Assembly (NCBI GenBank): GCA_030248135.1
Contig: JASANC010003917.1
Coordinates: forward strand, 124,001 to 188,000
DNA: 64,000 nt
DNA from: Theristus sp. LFF4_11
Lineage: Eukaryota; Nematoda; Chromadorea; Monhysterida; Xyalidae
Direction of reading: 5' to 3'
Below the pieces are notes generated by a model that did not search any database, had not been told where the DNA came from, and saw nothing but the letters and a program-made list of their open reading frames with translations. The translations under genes and the position numbers were made by a program. Below are positions 34,508 to 47,034 of the stretch, one piece after another (the first letter of the stretch is position 1; each line of letters opens with the position of its first letter).

Positions 34508-36968
34508 TTGGAAGCTCTCATATGAATAATCAGTTCTGATGGATTTAGAGGCTAGATCAAGAAACAAAAACAGTACAGTGGCGCTGAGAGGCAAAAAATT
34601 GAAACGATCAATCAATGGAATTGAAAACGAAAAACAAAAAGAAAACAACGCCATTCCCCCACCCCCTGGATCGTGAACTGTCGGAAGAACACACGGATGC
34701 AAAATTACAGAAAAACACACCAGCAGCAGTTGAAATAAAAACGGGGAATGGGGATAAAAACCGTTCACACCTTTTCAGAACTGTCGTGTTCGCGTGGAGG
34801 TTTGGTTTATTGCCTCTGATATTATCATTGCATCATGTTCACATTATTGTTGAAATTGCATAAACGTTTCGAAATCCGTGTGAAGGTGCGTCTGCTCAGC
34901 AGATCGGAATGTGTGCAGAATGCAGCAAGCGTGCGGAATCGGTCAAACAACAACAAACAAACAATCACAATTGGTTTGCATCATCATCAGTCATCAATGC
35001 GCGCAAACCGACACACAGACTCGAAAATGGAAAACGAGCGTCGCGCCACACTGGCAGGGCAGTTTGTTGCAACACGCCAAGTCGTTTCCGTCTGGAGGGT
35101 TTAGATCAACGACTTTAGTCTGCGTTCACAGCTGAGCTCATGATGTTCGTTTGAAAGCACAGAATCAGATTTCGTTCAGTATTTCAAGTCAGGCCACACA
35201 TTTGTACATACCTCGTTAGAATTAGTTCATTTTCAAAATCACCCAACAAATATGCGGGAAAAAAAACCGAAAAATTTGCCGGTGAAAGCACAAAACACCC
35301 GAATGGAGTTTTGGCACATTGCAGCACATCCGTCAAGCCATCAGAAGGAATGGTGAAGATATCCGATCACAGGATTGAGAGATAAACGTCCCCGCCGTGT
35401 GGCCCCACCCCCAATGGAGGAGTGGGGGTCAATATTGTGCGGGTGTCAGGTGAACTCGCTCCACAGGCAACAGTGAAATGTGCAAAATTATCATGATTGG
35501 ATTTATCGCAAAATTGTTGACACGCCTAAACACGTGCGGCTGTCACCAATCACGTCCAATAACACACTGCCACTAGCACATAGTTTGAAAGATTGATCAT
35601 GCCGCACCAAATTTGTCAGAAACGACAAACAACTGTACAGTTTGGAAGTAGAGTGCGAGGTGTACCGCGGAGCATCGCCGAAAATCACCGTTCGTTCGGG
35701 CATCGCTTTAAGGGACTCCATGCACGGGTCTGCGCTTCAAATCAACGATTACACTCCGCATGCACTTCAACCAGAAATCGCACTTTTTTTAAACGGGTGA
35801 AACTACAGATAAAAATTCCATTGACTTCATCCAAACACGGCATCTTTGAATCTTCACCGCACATACCGGATAATAGCATTTTATTTTCCTCTTTCAGGTT
35901 CTTCAGAAACAAAGTGCCAGCAAACACAAACAGTGAAATGTTTTATTTGTTGAGCATTAGTAACATTCAACAAAGCGTTGAATGGAAGTTTTTTAATTGA
36001 ACTCTTTTTTTTCAAAAGCAAACCCGATTCAGAACTGGTGTTCCGTGAAGACAATTACTCAAAACCATTCACCCAAAATAAATGGAGTTCACAAAAAAAC
36101 AATGGAAAACACCCATATAACAAATACTCGATTTGGCATCTTTTTGACAATACATTTGAAAACAGAAGAATTCCTTTGAAACACCAACAATGATCATCGA
36201 GAATGTGCCATTATTGCGAGACTTCAATGCAAAAAATGAACAATGACAATGGAAAGTGATTGGTGAACGCAAACGGCAAAAGTATGTGGATGTACAAAAC
36301 AGCAGTTAGTGAAAATTGTGCAAAAAATGTTCCAAACACATTTTAATTGACTCAATTTGAAAATTCCCATGACAACACCCGTCCAACTACAGAAGACTGC
36401 ATTCATGAAGCAGAAATAAGTGATCGCGTGTTTTAACAGAGCTCAGCGTCACAAATGCTTCATGAATGCCGCTTATGCAACAAAAATAAGGCCAACTGGA
36501 ACCAAATAATGTGGCCAAAATAATAATAACAAGAACACTTGACGAAAAGTGGTACCAATATAGACATAGCAGTTATGTAGGTATGTTCACTGAAAACGAT
36601 CACTGACAAATGAAGAACAGTTTTCAAAAAAACACATTTAAAAAGCACACAAGTAAACCAGGAAAAATCAGTTAATGAATGAAAACCAAAAAAGAGAGTT
36701 TCTTTTCCAGAAAGGTTAGAATGTTGTTCTTGGTTCTACACTCAAAAGGCAAGACAAAATCACACAAGCAACAACAAAGATCATTACGAACTGTGAATCA
36801 AAATCGACCGTGAAACGAAACTCGATGCTGCGAATGAAATGACAAAAGCGCTAGATTCGGCAAAAAACGCGAATAACAAAAAAACACAACAAACAGCACA
36901 AAGAGCGCAAAGAGGACTGTACAAAGCCAAACAAAAACACAACAAACAGCTCCAAACCAAAAAGCCAA
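34508..36968. other. Downstream flank of the headcase-like gene
   Basis: About 2.5 kb without a supported gene. It contains one palindromic MITE (36399-36471) and should include the 3' UTR of the headcase-like gene close to 36968. Open frames here are short and unrecognised. Confidence 0.5.
36399..36471. mobile_element. Short palindromic MITE (GGCATTCATGAAGCAG family)
   Basis: The arms CTGCATTCATGAAGCAGAAA and AAATGCTTCATGAATGCCGC enclose about 75 bp with GTGATCG near the centre. This is the fourth of five family members seen here. Confidence 0.7.
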
Positions 36969-38892
36969 TCAATCGGACAACGTCGCCAGTATGCGCGCGA
37001 GTTTCATCGTTTCAAGGGCGTACGTCGTGCAAGGACGGTCGACCATGCTCGCGTACACCTCCGGCGAGCCGAGACCAAGCGCCAGCGGATTCAGCGTCGT
37101 TGGTGATTCGGCCTTGGAATTGAAACCGGCCGACGACGAGGCACCCAACGACGATGGCTCGCCTGTTAACAGCACAGCAACAAAACAATTAATTCTGAAA
37201 TTTGAAATGTCTGGTTCACAATGCAATTCGTTCTTGAAAAAAAAAACTCTGAAGTTTTGTTGATGGTGAAAATATGCAGCGATTTTGGGCTGCAGTCAAG
37301 AGCTTAGTGTGTTGTATTCTGTATGGAACATAAATCAGTTGGCTAGTTGGGCACACAAATTAGCTTAGAATTTTTTTAGCACAAAAAATAATGCACAGTT
37401 CGTCATGTTCACGGCACAAAGTAGTGCAATGTCATTTATCAACATTTGGAGTGCAATCAGTTTCGAAGTTCTGTGAAAGACCAAAAACGTAGAAGAAATT
37501 AGTGGCTTTGGTATTTTCTCACGCATTTTCGAGCAAGTTATCAATTAAAGCATCTTTTTTATACTCGAACGAATCAATAGAACTTGATTCGTTTTCGGAG
37601 TCAAAAGTGAGAGGACACAAAAACGACGCGAAACGAAACCGCAAACAGCGGACAACTCCACGTATGGAGGTGTTTTATGCCATGAACACGACGGATGATT
37701 GTGTCCAAAAAACCAAGAGCACCAAAGCCGGACGACGCGGTCGAGTTGTCGCGGGCGCGAGCGACGCAGCACGCATCTACAGGTTGACTCGGCTGCGCTG
37801 ATTGGCTGGCGACAGTGCACGGCTGCACGCTGATTGGCTCGCAGGGCAATTCAGCAGCGGCCGCTTTCTGCTGCTGTTTCGCGAGTTTCTTGCGTTGCGA
37901 TTTCGACAGTGCCGTTGGCTGAGCGGTGATGGCCGGCTGCTGGTGCGTTGCCACTGCTTGCTCTTGCGTCTCTAGTAGCAGCGGTATTTGGTGATATAAT
38001 GGTTGTGCTGCTACTTGTAGCTGTTGTCCCAGACGCTGTAGTTGTTGCACTTGTTGCCGTTGTTCGTCTAGATTTTGTTCCACTGACGGTAACTGAAGTT
38101 GTTGCTCAATTTGTCGCCGTTTTCGTTCTATCTGCTGCAGTTCTTGGTCTACGCACTGCAAACGCCGCTGTGTCTCGCACTGCACCACGTCGTCTGCGTG
38201 TTCACGATGACGCTGTTGCCGTTGCGCGAGCACTGATTTCACTCGTTCGAATTGCTGTGCATGTCGCTCGACAGACTGGAGGTACTGCTGAAGTTGCAGT
38301 TGCGCTTTCTGTTGTTGTTGCTCTTGTGGTGAGCGCGGGTGCTGCTGCTGTGGAGTTTGTGCACCACCAGCTTGGCGTTCAGTGGCGACGCTGTCAGCAA
38401 CAATCGGCTGGTGACGTGGTGCCACTCCACTGCCTGTTGAATGGGATGACACCACGCTAGCAGCGCACGCTGCCACAGACGTCGTCTCTTCGGCCTGAAA
38501 ACGTCATCCAGCAGTGTGCGCAGCTTTGCTGGTTTGGAAACTGGTTTTCCTTGTGCATATGCCTGACACTTACAATGTGTCGAATGAAATCAATCAATCC
38601 AGTAGGCCGGACTCGAAGCTAGATCTAAATCCGAAACTTCAGCGCATAACCTTGCGTTACTGGTAGGGTAGGCCAATACACAGACAGCATAATCAGCAAT
38701 CATACGAGGTTGGTCAAAAACGATGATTCGCTTTGAAGCATCACCCTCAAAATGTCACTTTTTGTGCAACGTTCCCCATCCAGCCTGACCTGTTCCACCA
38801 CGGGCGTCGTCTTCCTGGTGTGTTGCTGCTGTTCAAGCATCTGATAGTGTGCCTCCAGCAAATCGTCGTACTCGGCGTTTCTTGGTGACTGC

Positions 38893-38950
<58 letters not shown>

Positions 38951-41900
38951 GATCGTGACGTTCAACATCAGCATCGTTGAATGGTATTGGCGACTTGGAT
39001 GGCACGTATTTGGCACACTGGAAATAAATAGCGACGTATCTAGATACAAAACATTGGTACGGTACGGTGTCTCAATCAAGAGCTGGGCCAGGCAGAGCGG
39101 TTCAAAGTCACCAAAACTACGACAGCACAGAACGGAGTGATGAACAGCCACACACACACAACCAAACAAGTTAAAACAGTCAACTGCGTAAACTCTTCTC
39201 GCCAAAGTTTCAGGGTGTTGATCTTCTTCTCGAACACACCAGATTATCAAACCGATCTAAATATGTTCGTTAACAGATTATCCGACCGATATATGCTCGT
39301 TGGTGTAGTGCCAATCGTCCGGAATGTTCAAGAACAGCCACCCGTAGATGCCGCCCTCTCGCGCCACCTCGCCCCTGAACGTCGGATGCAGCTCTTTCTC
39401 GAGCTCTTCCAGTTGCTCATCGTCCTTCGTCAAAGTGCCGTGGCGCATTTTCAGCAGCGTCGTCACGTCGCTGATGATGAAAAAAAACGTAACGTTTAGA
39501 GTTTTCCCAAGAAAACGAGATTCGGAAACAGTGCACGGCATCGACGTCAGTTCAAACGAGAGTCGATGCCGCAATTTTCGTCTTTCAACGTGAAACAAAG
39601 CCGGAGCAGCGCGCTCACCGAATCAGCATCTGTTTGTTTTCGATCAGACCGGACAATCCGTCCAGTTTCACGGACGCGTGTTCGTGGTGGCCAGTGGCCC
39701 TGTGCTGGTGACACGACAGACGCACCCGCCCGCTGCTGCTGTCGACCTCTGCAAAGCTGTGCGGTCACTTTCACAACTGAAAACGGTCGTTTGTGGTCAA
39801 GTCAGGATTGCTGGTTCCAAAAAGCGCGTGGTCTGGAGAAAAACACTCCGTCGTCAACACAGTGGAAGCTGCAAAAACACACCCGCACACGGCACACACA
39901 TACACCACATTGCGACAGTTATCGATAGCAGCGTATTTGTGTGTTTGTTCTCGCGGACTGTGCAACATTATTGTGTTGTTAAATCACGTGCACACTGTCT
40001 CGACTAGCCACTACTAGCACCAGGTAATAATCTCTGATCATAACGCATGATGGTGGATGCACTGTGGTGTGCTTCGTGCTGAAGTACGGAATGGCCGAGT
40101 AAATATGGCAGCTTTTTTTCAGGGTGCAAGGAGCGAGCGAAATTTGAATGAAAGAAAAAACCGTTCAGAAACCAAATTGTGTGCCAAATTTGGCGCGCTT
40201 TTTCAGACTAATGGATTCTTCATGCTATTCTGTTCATTTTTTTGTGCTTTGCGCACATGATTAGTTACTATGTTGGTATTTCTGAAAAAGACAACTCCTA
40301 GTCTGAGACCGATTCCGCCTTGATGGACTGCTTTATTCATTCCGCCATACTGTACAGCGTGATTGTTTAAACCTGTCACTTCTTTCGCAGAATGCGGCGC
40401 CCGCGATACCATTCGTTTTTCGTATTGAAATTCAACGTTTCGCCCACTCCGTATTCTGCGAACCCGTGACCGGTTTAAACAAACCTACGTTAGCGGTTAG
40501 CAAAAAGGCAAAAGGCCTTCAAGCGACCATAACAGCAAACCAACCGCGACTCGACGACGTTCTGCTAGCGCTGCGACTGCGATCATCCGGTAGCACGACA
40601 CCCGGCAGCGACTGAGCGACTGACGGATGACGCTGTCGGATGGCGTCTGGTGGAGAAGAAAACTTGAACGAAAAATGCTGCTGTTGTTGTAAATACGTAA
40701 GCCTGGGTGAGTCGGGCAGTTGAAACTTCATGCATCCACCATCCACCACAATTGAAAAGCTCCAAAAACTCACCGAAACTGAGATTAGCGTACGGATCGA
40801 CATTGCCGTCCCAGTCGTCGTCGTCGAAGCTGTCGTTGAAGTAGGCCGATGACAGGCGATCTGACGGACGGTGCTGTTGTGATTGGTTGGAAGCAGCAAC
40901 GGTCTGTTGTTGTGATTGGTTGGAAGCAGCAACGGTCTGTTGTTGTGATTGGTTGGAAGCAGCAACGGTCTGTTGTTGTGATTGGCTGAAAGCAGCAGCC
41001 GCTGTCTGCTGTTGTGGTTGTATTGATGAATCTCGTTGGTGTTGGTTTGCACTCGAACTCGGTGCAGCGCTGTGACGCTCCTGCAGTGAGGAACAGACCA
41101 AAAGTTGGCAATCCGAAATCTAACCTGCCAAGTGCCGCCCGCAGTTGCAAAAAAACAAAAAACGGACTGTTTGCTACTCGATCGCCGTGCTAACAACCCA
41201 CTGTTTATTGTTGGGTTCCGTGTTCCAGTTCGAAAATCGCAAAGCTCGTGCAGGTTCCATTTCTCTTTTCTTCTCCAAAAATTGTAAGCAACAAAAAAAC
41301 AAAACAAAACAGAACACCGCAAGTTTTCATGAAAAAATAAGCACCAATTCCACCGACCTGACTGCGACTGCGTTGGCGTCCGCCAGTTGAGGATTCAGAG
41401 GGATTCTGAGAGCGTTCTGGCAGGCGGTTGGTTAAATGCGTGTTACAGTTGGTGGAAAAGTCCTTGACCAAATGCGCCCTCCAATGCGGCACGTTCAGCT
41501 TTGGCAGCTCTTTGTTGTGATGGCGAGCTTTTGAGGGTGCCTTCGCCGTCGCACCAGCACTGCCGCAGGCTGCTGCGTTCTGAAAAAGAGAAAAACTGTG
41601 TCTGAAGCCGGCCACTGAAGCACTAGTGCTGTAGTTCACAGTTGTTCTCACAGCCCATTATCATAGCACACAAAGTCACCACAGCCACAACAGCTCACCG
41701 CGCAGCCAGTATGTTTGTGTGCAACATTTTTTTTGCTGATGACGTTTTTTTGACAAATATATCTTCAGTCGTCAGACGAGTTCGGTGTGTTATTATGTTC
41801 GACCATGTGCAACTGTTGCAAAATGAAGTGGGATATTCAGTACCTCACTTTTCAGATACCTCCATGCTGCGCTCCAAAAAGCTGCGTTGATGCGCCGTGA

Positions 41901-43922
41901 TTGATTGTCAAGAGAAAAGTACACAGAACACAACTGAGGCAATTGGAAATTGGCGCGTTCGCAAAAGTCTGCCGTCCGCACGCAGCCTTGAAACGCAGTT
42001 CACACTCACTTTCATAAAACTGAGAGACACAACGACGCGTCCTACACAGCGTCCGCACCCGAGCGAGCCCGCACGATCGGCTAAATTGCGTCACTACCTT
42101 TGCCACCTGTTAGGCGATGAACAACAACACAGCAACCGAGTGAACGACGAAAACCGTGCGAGTGAAGCGAAGCGAACCGGTTGACTGGCGGCTGCGTCCG
42201 TGTTTCGCTCCAAGAACGAGCCGCACGGACACCGACAGAAGCGCACAATGCAATCGTAGCCCTTCTTCGCCCAGAGATTCGCGCGTCGCTGCGTGTCCGT
42301 CCAGTTGGAGTTGGCGCCGGCGCGCGAGCTCGTCTGGTGCTGCATCACCTGCGGCAAACAAGCAACACAAAAATGCGTGAAAAGGTCGATTTTCATTGAG
42401 ACGCCACACACACAAACACAGAAACTGAATGCCGTTGGAACGGCAGTTCTGTTCGACCGACTGAATCTCAGTCTTTGTCAAACGTACAGAAAAGCACGAC
42501 GACACCACATGTTTCGGTTATTTTGTATGCGTTCGAAAACAACTGTTCACGTCTGTGGGTCTGTCTCCAGCGAGTTTTTGTCCAGCATACTGAGACGCTT
42601 CATATGCCAGCCCAAATCAGGCCAGAACGCAACCTTGACTAAGTAGTCCTCCCATTTCTCGAGGCAATCCGCGTGTATCCATCTGTTCTCGGTGCAGTTT
42701 GAGTTCTTGCATTGCAGCTCGATCGCTCCGGCCGGCGGTTTCTTTGTATCAATTGGTGTTTCTGAAAGCGGACAAAAATGACAGACAGAGACACAAACAT
42801 CAAAAAGCTGATATCAATATCATTCTCAAGTTGTCGTTCGTGAGTCGTCGTCGTCACCCGTCACTCTATCCTGTATCTATCCTCGTGGTCAAAGTGGTAG
42901 CGCGTTATAGACTGTTGCTGTCTGTGTGTTTGTGGGGGACCGAGGTCCGAGACCGAACCCCTCCGAGACCGAGAGACACTTAAAATGACAAAACTTGAGT
43001 GCACGCGTAAAAACAGTCATAGTTGTTCTAGGGGGGGGGGGGCGCCCCCCAAAAAAATTTTTCGAATCTATCTCTATCGGACAGGTTTTTTTCGGCTCAG
43101 CTATTAAATTGACCAAAGTTGGCCATTTTTGCACGTAGTTCTTGAAAATTTTCCAAATTTTAGGTAAAATACGCGTTTATACTTGATTATTTTTAGTGTA
43201 TTTTAAGCATTATTTTGCTGTTTTTATAGCTTTTTAGCGTTTTAGCTATCTATATCTATCAAATTTCAAAATTTTGACCGCCCCCCCAAATTTCCCAGCT
43301 ATCTATCTGGAAAATTTGCTCCAGCGATCTACAGTCCATCTGGAAAATATATGCAACATGACGCAAACATGACGTCATGACCAACCAATCAGCGCTGAGA
43401 ACACCTCATGATTAACCAATCAGCGCTGAGAGTTGCTGTGACAAACCAATCAGCTAGTTGCATATATTAGCGAGATTGACAGTATATCGCCCCCCAGGCC
43501 CCAACCCCTTGGCTCTGGAACAACTATGAAAACAGCGCCCTACTCGACGGCTTTTTGTACGCTTTTCTGAATTAGCCCTGGCTGGCTGAACAAAGATATC
43601 GCCACAAATTTCGTAAGTTACCACTGGCAGACCGCTTCTTCGGCCACAAAACTAGACTAGATGCAAGCAAACTGCACGATCACATTCACGCACTGTGTAT
43701 GCAGCCTTTCTCGGACCACGGCGTATTCACGACACAGCCCGGCCCGAACGACGACGACGACGACGACGCCTCCGCATTGTTTTTGTTCTCCTTGTTCGCG
43801 TTCGTCGAGATCGACACGCTTGCACTTTTCTGACGCGCACTCTTTTTTCGCTCTGCCTCCGACAGTTTTGCGCCGCGGCTCTTTTTGCCCATTTTTCGTC
43901 GAATCGTCGTTTTACTATTCAC
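36969..43922 (-). CDS. Headcase-like protein with an unusual C-terminal half
   Basis: Ten exons with agreeing phases (43922-43694, 42761-42634, 42348-42178, 41579-41358, 41080-40774, 39748-39619, 39470-39287, 39017-38706, 38494-37723, 37162-36969) total 883 codons. The N-terminal third carries the headcase zinc-binding signature: ELQCKNSNCTENRWIHADCL then EKWE (about 91-114), then NLWAKKGYDCIVRFCRCPCG (about 143-162). In human HECA the matching parts are CNNEHCPCSTWMHLQC and NMWTKKGYDLAFRFCSCRCG. Headcase proteins regulate growth and differentiation. The C-terminal headcase region of human and fly proteins was not found. Instead come an 11-residue repeat (QQQTVAASNQS), a compact stretch (SGRVRLSCHQHRATGHHEHA to IYGWLFLNIPDDWHY), a 21-residue polyQ tract, a long Gln-rich coiled-coil-like segment and LSKSQRKKLAKQQQK. 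The ATG at 43892 is an alternative start. A fusion of two genes is possible but the phases argue for one. Confidence 0.72.
38892..38951. repeat. CAA-repeat microsatellite encoding polyglutamine
   Basis: About 20 uninterrupted CAA codons (TTG on the plus strand) encode a 21-residue Gln tract in exon 8 of the headcase-like gene. Pure codon repeats like this vary in length between individuals. Confidence 0.9.
40366..40483. mobile_element. Short MITE with GTTTAAACC termini
   Basis: TTGTTTAAACCTGTCACTTC then TTTCGCAGAATGCGG faces its inverted complement ending GTGACCGGTTTAAACAAA over about 118 bp. It lies in intron 5 of the headcase-like gene. A similar single arm (TTGAACCTGTCATTTTTTTT then GCAGAATGCAG) is near 53873-53895. 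Confidence 0.65.
40881..41012 (-). repeat. Coding minisatellite, four 33-bp units
   Basis: Four units of 33 bp encode QQQTVAASNQS-type peptides in exon 5 of the headcase-like gene. The three proximal units are nearly identical and the fourth has diverged (TAAAAFSQS). As the unit is a multiple of three, copy-number change keeps the frame. Confidence 0.85.
42882..43600 (+). mobile_element. tRNA-derived SINE, diverged copy split by a TIR element
   Basis: The 5' part at 42882-43000 has CCTCGTGGTCAAAGTGGTAG (A-box region) and GACCGAACCCCTCC near the B box. The 3' part at about 43530-43600 has GCGCCCTACTCGACGGC and AATTAGCCCTGGCTGG, which matches the SINE body at 30.3 kb. Between them sits an insertion of about 520 bp. 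It lies in the first intron of the headcase-like gene. Confidence 0.65.
43010..43530. mobile_element. TIR element inserted in the SINE
   Basis: The ends TCATAGTTGTTCTAG and CTGGAACAACTATGA are inverted complements with minor mismatch. The interior has a C/G-homopolymer palindrome (GGGGGCGCCCCCC), A/T-rich DNA and three ACCAATCAGC-containing units near 43380-43460. It is non-coding and its boundaries are approximate. Confidence 0.55.
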
Positions 43923-44117
43923 GTTCGTTTCAGTTTTTGATTTGCTTTGTTAATTCGGATCCTGAGTGAAAAAAAGAAAGTGATTTACTTTTACATGTGA
44001 AAGTTTAAGTAAAGCAGTTGCACGCTGGCTGCCCGGCCAGTGCCATCCGAGCCGAGAACTGAAATCTACAAAAATTAAAACTGAAAATAGAAAATTGGAA
44101 AGCAAATGGCACCAGCG

Positions 44118-44856
44118 TAGGGTTGTTAAAAAAAACAAAAATCGTCATTTTTGTTTTTTTTTTTTTTTTAAATTTTTTTTTTTAAAAAAAAAATTTCAAA
44201 AATCAAAGTTGTCCTAAATCAATCACGGAGTCCGAAGAACCACATATGATATGCAAGCGCCTCCCGAATGACTCCCATATGACGGAACTTTGCAGATTTT
44301 GTTTTGGTGACCTCAATTACCCCTTTTCCAAACCGTCACCATGCCTCTTCTTGTGTTTTGACCTCCAAAACGTCACTAATTGTCCCCAGCTAAACTAATG
44401 CTAAAGTGAAGACAAACATACCGCCTTGAAATTCGATCAATTCTTCTGATGGTGTTGCGACGACACGACACGAAGCAGCAAGCAACCAGACAACGTAGCG
44501 CTTGCAAACGGAGCAGCGAGCACAATCGGACGCTCTGCGAGGCGAATCGTCACCTTATCTGCATCGGAAATGGTAGGCCAAGCTTTGGGACGCTCAAAAA
44601 CTTCATCGCAGATGTTGTCGTAGCCTAAAATCAGTCGGTAAAACGGCCCAAAATCGACTGCTAAAGGTTTTACGAGGTATAATCAAAGAAAATTTTTGTT
44701 GAACTTTCGAAAAATTTTGCCAAAATTGAGGTTTTCAGAGCATATTAGAGGAAAATTTTTCGAATTTTTTTTTAAAAAAAAAAAATCGGCATTTTTGTTT
44801 TTTTTTTAATCACTTTTTTTTAAAAAAAAAATTTTCATTTTTGTTTAACAACCCTA
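44118..44856. mobile_element. hAT-type MITE with exact 8-bp target duplication, copy 2
   Basis: The 739-bp element begins TAGGGTTGTTAAA and ends TTTAACAACCCTA. Its flanks are the direct repeat CACCAGCG (44110-44117 and 44857-44864). The interior matches the 5.3-kb copy in inverted orientation, including the region with TTCGAAAAATTTTGCC. Poly-A and poly-T tracts near both ends are expanded. It has no transposase. Confidence 0.9.
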
Positions 44857-44996
44857 CACCAGCGCTCGAAGCCGAAGGAGACCGGACCGGGTCCCGGGAG
44901 CGGGGCACGGGACGGACGCCTCATTTTATTTATTGTCAACGGATTTTGAATTTGGATGGAGAAAAATTAAGGAACAGGAAAGAATTTGGGTTTATA

Positions 44997-47034
44997 CAGT
45001 CGAACTCACTAAAATGTGGAATCAGCTGATTGGTCGACCGAGCGGAGGCTGCTCACACTCGGCACCGTTCTTTTTTCGTGGATTTGGATTTTATTGAAAC
45101 GTGTTTCTTTTGAATGAGTGTGAATTTCCATCACCGTTTTCATGCTAAAAATAAACTCAAATGGTTGGAGAACAGCGAAATTCATTTTTTTTATTCAACA
45201 GCTCAAAATGCATTTTTTTACTGACGACGACGACGACGACGTCGTCGCTTAATTTTTACGTGTGAACTGAAAGACAAAAGCCTGAAATGAGTGCGCTGTG
45301 TAGCCAGCTGAAGGGGGTTTCATTCCTAGCTGACCGATCGACATGCGTCCGCAATTTAAAAAATGCGTTTTGACTTCGCGGACGACGACGACACGACGAC
45401 GGCTTTGCTTTCATTTTTCACTAGCCAATTGACCCGAGCGTATGGGGCTTAATCAATGCCAAGCCTTTTTGGTGAAGTGGCATTGACTTAGAAAGAAAAA
45501 ACAGTAACGTTTACTGAATAATAACCCTGAAGAAAATTTACCTTGTGCTGCCGTGAAGTCGCCTACAATACAATATTTTTGATGTATTTGAAAATAAATA
45601 AAAATGCGAAGTTTATGATTTTGCTATTTTTACCCGTTTACCCTAACCGAAGGCAAGCCTTTTTGTAAGTGAAGTAAAATTGAATAAAAAATATAAAAAC
45701 TAACGTTTTTTTCATTTACCCGTTTTAAAAAGCTAATGCTTCTTTTACCCGTTTACCTAAGCCAAGCCTTTTTTGCAAAGTAAAAATGCGAAGTTTATGA
45801 TTTTGCTATTTTCACCCGTTCACCCTAACCTAAGTCAAGCCTTTTTGTATGTGAAGTAAGATTGAATAAAAAAATATAAAAATTAACGTTTTTTTCATTA
45901 AAAACAACCCGTTTTAAAAAGCTAATGCTTCTTTTACCCGGTTACCCTAACTTAAGCCAAGCCTTTTTTCTAAAATGAAAATGAATTGAAGAAACAAAAA
46001 AGTGACGTTTATAATTTCGTTTTGCAGTCATTGCTTCTTTTTACCCGTTTACCCCAACATGACCCTAACATTTGGCAAAGTGAAAATGAATGGTAAATAC
46101 CATTTCGACCTAATTAAAAAACTAACTTTTTTCAGAGACGGTTTTGTTACATCTTTCGCAGTCGCTCGTCAAGTTTTGAGCAGCAACAATTGCCAGTTGC
46201 CCATCGTGCGTTACGTTGAAATTATCGCGCATAAACCATGGAGTATCAATTTGAAAATGAAACATGGAGTATCAATTTCAATGAAATTTACTTGTTTTGA
46301 ATCCAAAGTTCAACTTGCAATGCCGATGTCGATGTGCGTTTTGCAACCCGATTTTTAAAACAAAAAAGTTCAAACTTTTTTCAAAGACGGTTTTGTTACA
46401 TCTTTCCCAGTCGATCATCAAGTTTTGATCAGCCACCGCTTTCATTTGCCTATGCTGCGCCGAACTGTCTCTGTTGACCAAAGAGTATCATGATGACTCC
46501 AGCTATGAAGAGCGACGTTTTGAGAAAACAATCTCAACTGGCATTAATAAAAAATAGGTAAAGGAAATTGATATGGAATTTTTTTAAGTAGCAAAAAAGG
46601 GCGCCAATTCAAATTGCAAAAAAGTGCCACGCACAGACACACAGACACTTTGTAAATTTAATAATATAGATTTTTTCGTTTTCAAGTTGTTTTTGGTAAG
46701 CTGCTGTGTTCATTTACTTGGTGCACGCAGCAAACCATGCACAGCTCACTCCTTTCAGGCTTTTATTTACCAGTCCACACGCAAAAATTAAGCGACGACG
46801 TCGTCGTCGTCATTAAACAAAAAATACATTTTGAGTTGAGCTGTGGAATAAAAATTTTCTAAATTTCGCGGTCTCTAACCTTTGAGTTTATTTTTAGCAC
46901 AAAAAGGGTGCTGGAAATTCATAAAAACACGTTTCAATAAAATCCAAATCCACGAAAAAAGAACGGTGCGGAGTGTGAGCAGCCTCCGCTCGGTCGACCA
47001 ATCAGCTGATTCCACATTTTAGTGAGTTCGACTG
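44997..47034. mobile_element. 2-kb foldback element with CAGTCGAACTC ends and TA target site
   Basis: The outer about 120 bp of each arm is near-identical (starts CAGTCGAACTCACTAAAATG, with GCTGATTGGTCGACC inside) and is flanked by TA on both sides. Weaker inverted similarity continues inward to about 45410 and 46680, including GACGACGTCGTCG runs. The centre is occupied by a different element (45420-46672), which split the foldback. No transposase frame is seen. Confidence 0.85.
45420..46672 (+). mobile_element. Unclassified hairpin-capped repeat element, forward copy nested in the foldback
   Basis: It starts ACTAGCCAATTGACCCGAGC with a degraded hairpin and ends at an ACAGACACTTTGTAAATTTA-like terminus. 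Inside are diverged tandem units of about 110-140 bp containing TTTACCCGTTTACCCTAA and CAAGCCTTTTT. The same family is at 18.2-20.5 and 61.2-63.0 kb. Confidence 0.6.

Noticed and set aside
37948..38460. 170-codon plus-strand hydrophobic frame (Ala/Val/Leu-rich)
   Set aside because: Antisense to the Gln-rich exon 9 of the headcase-like gene; CAG/CAA repeats read backwards give Leu and Val runs.
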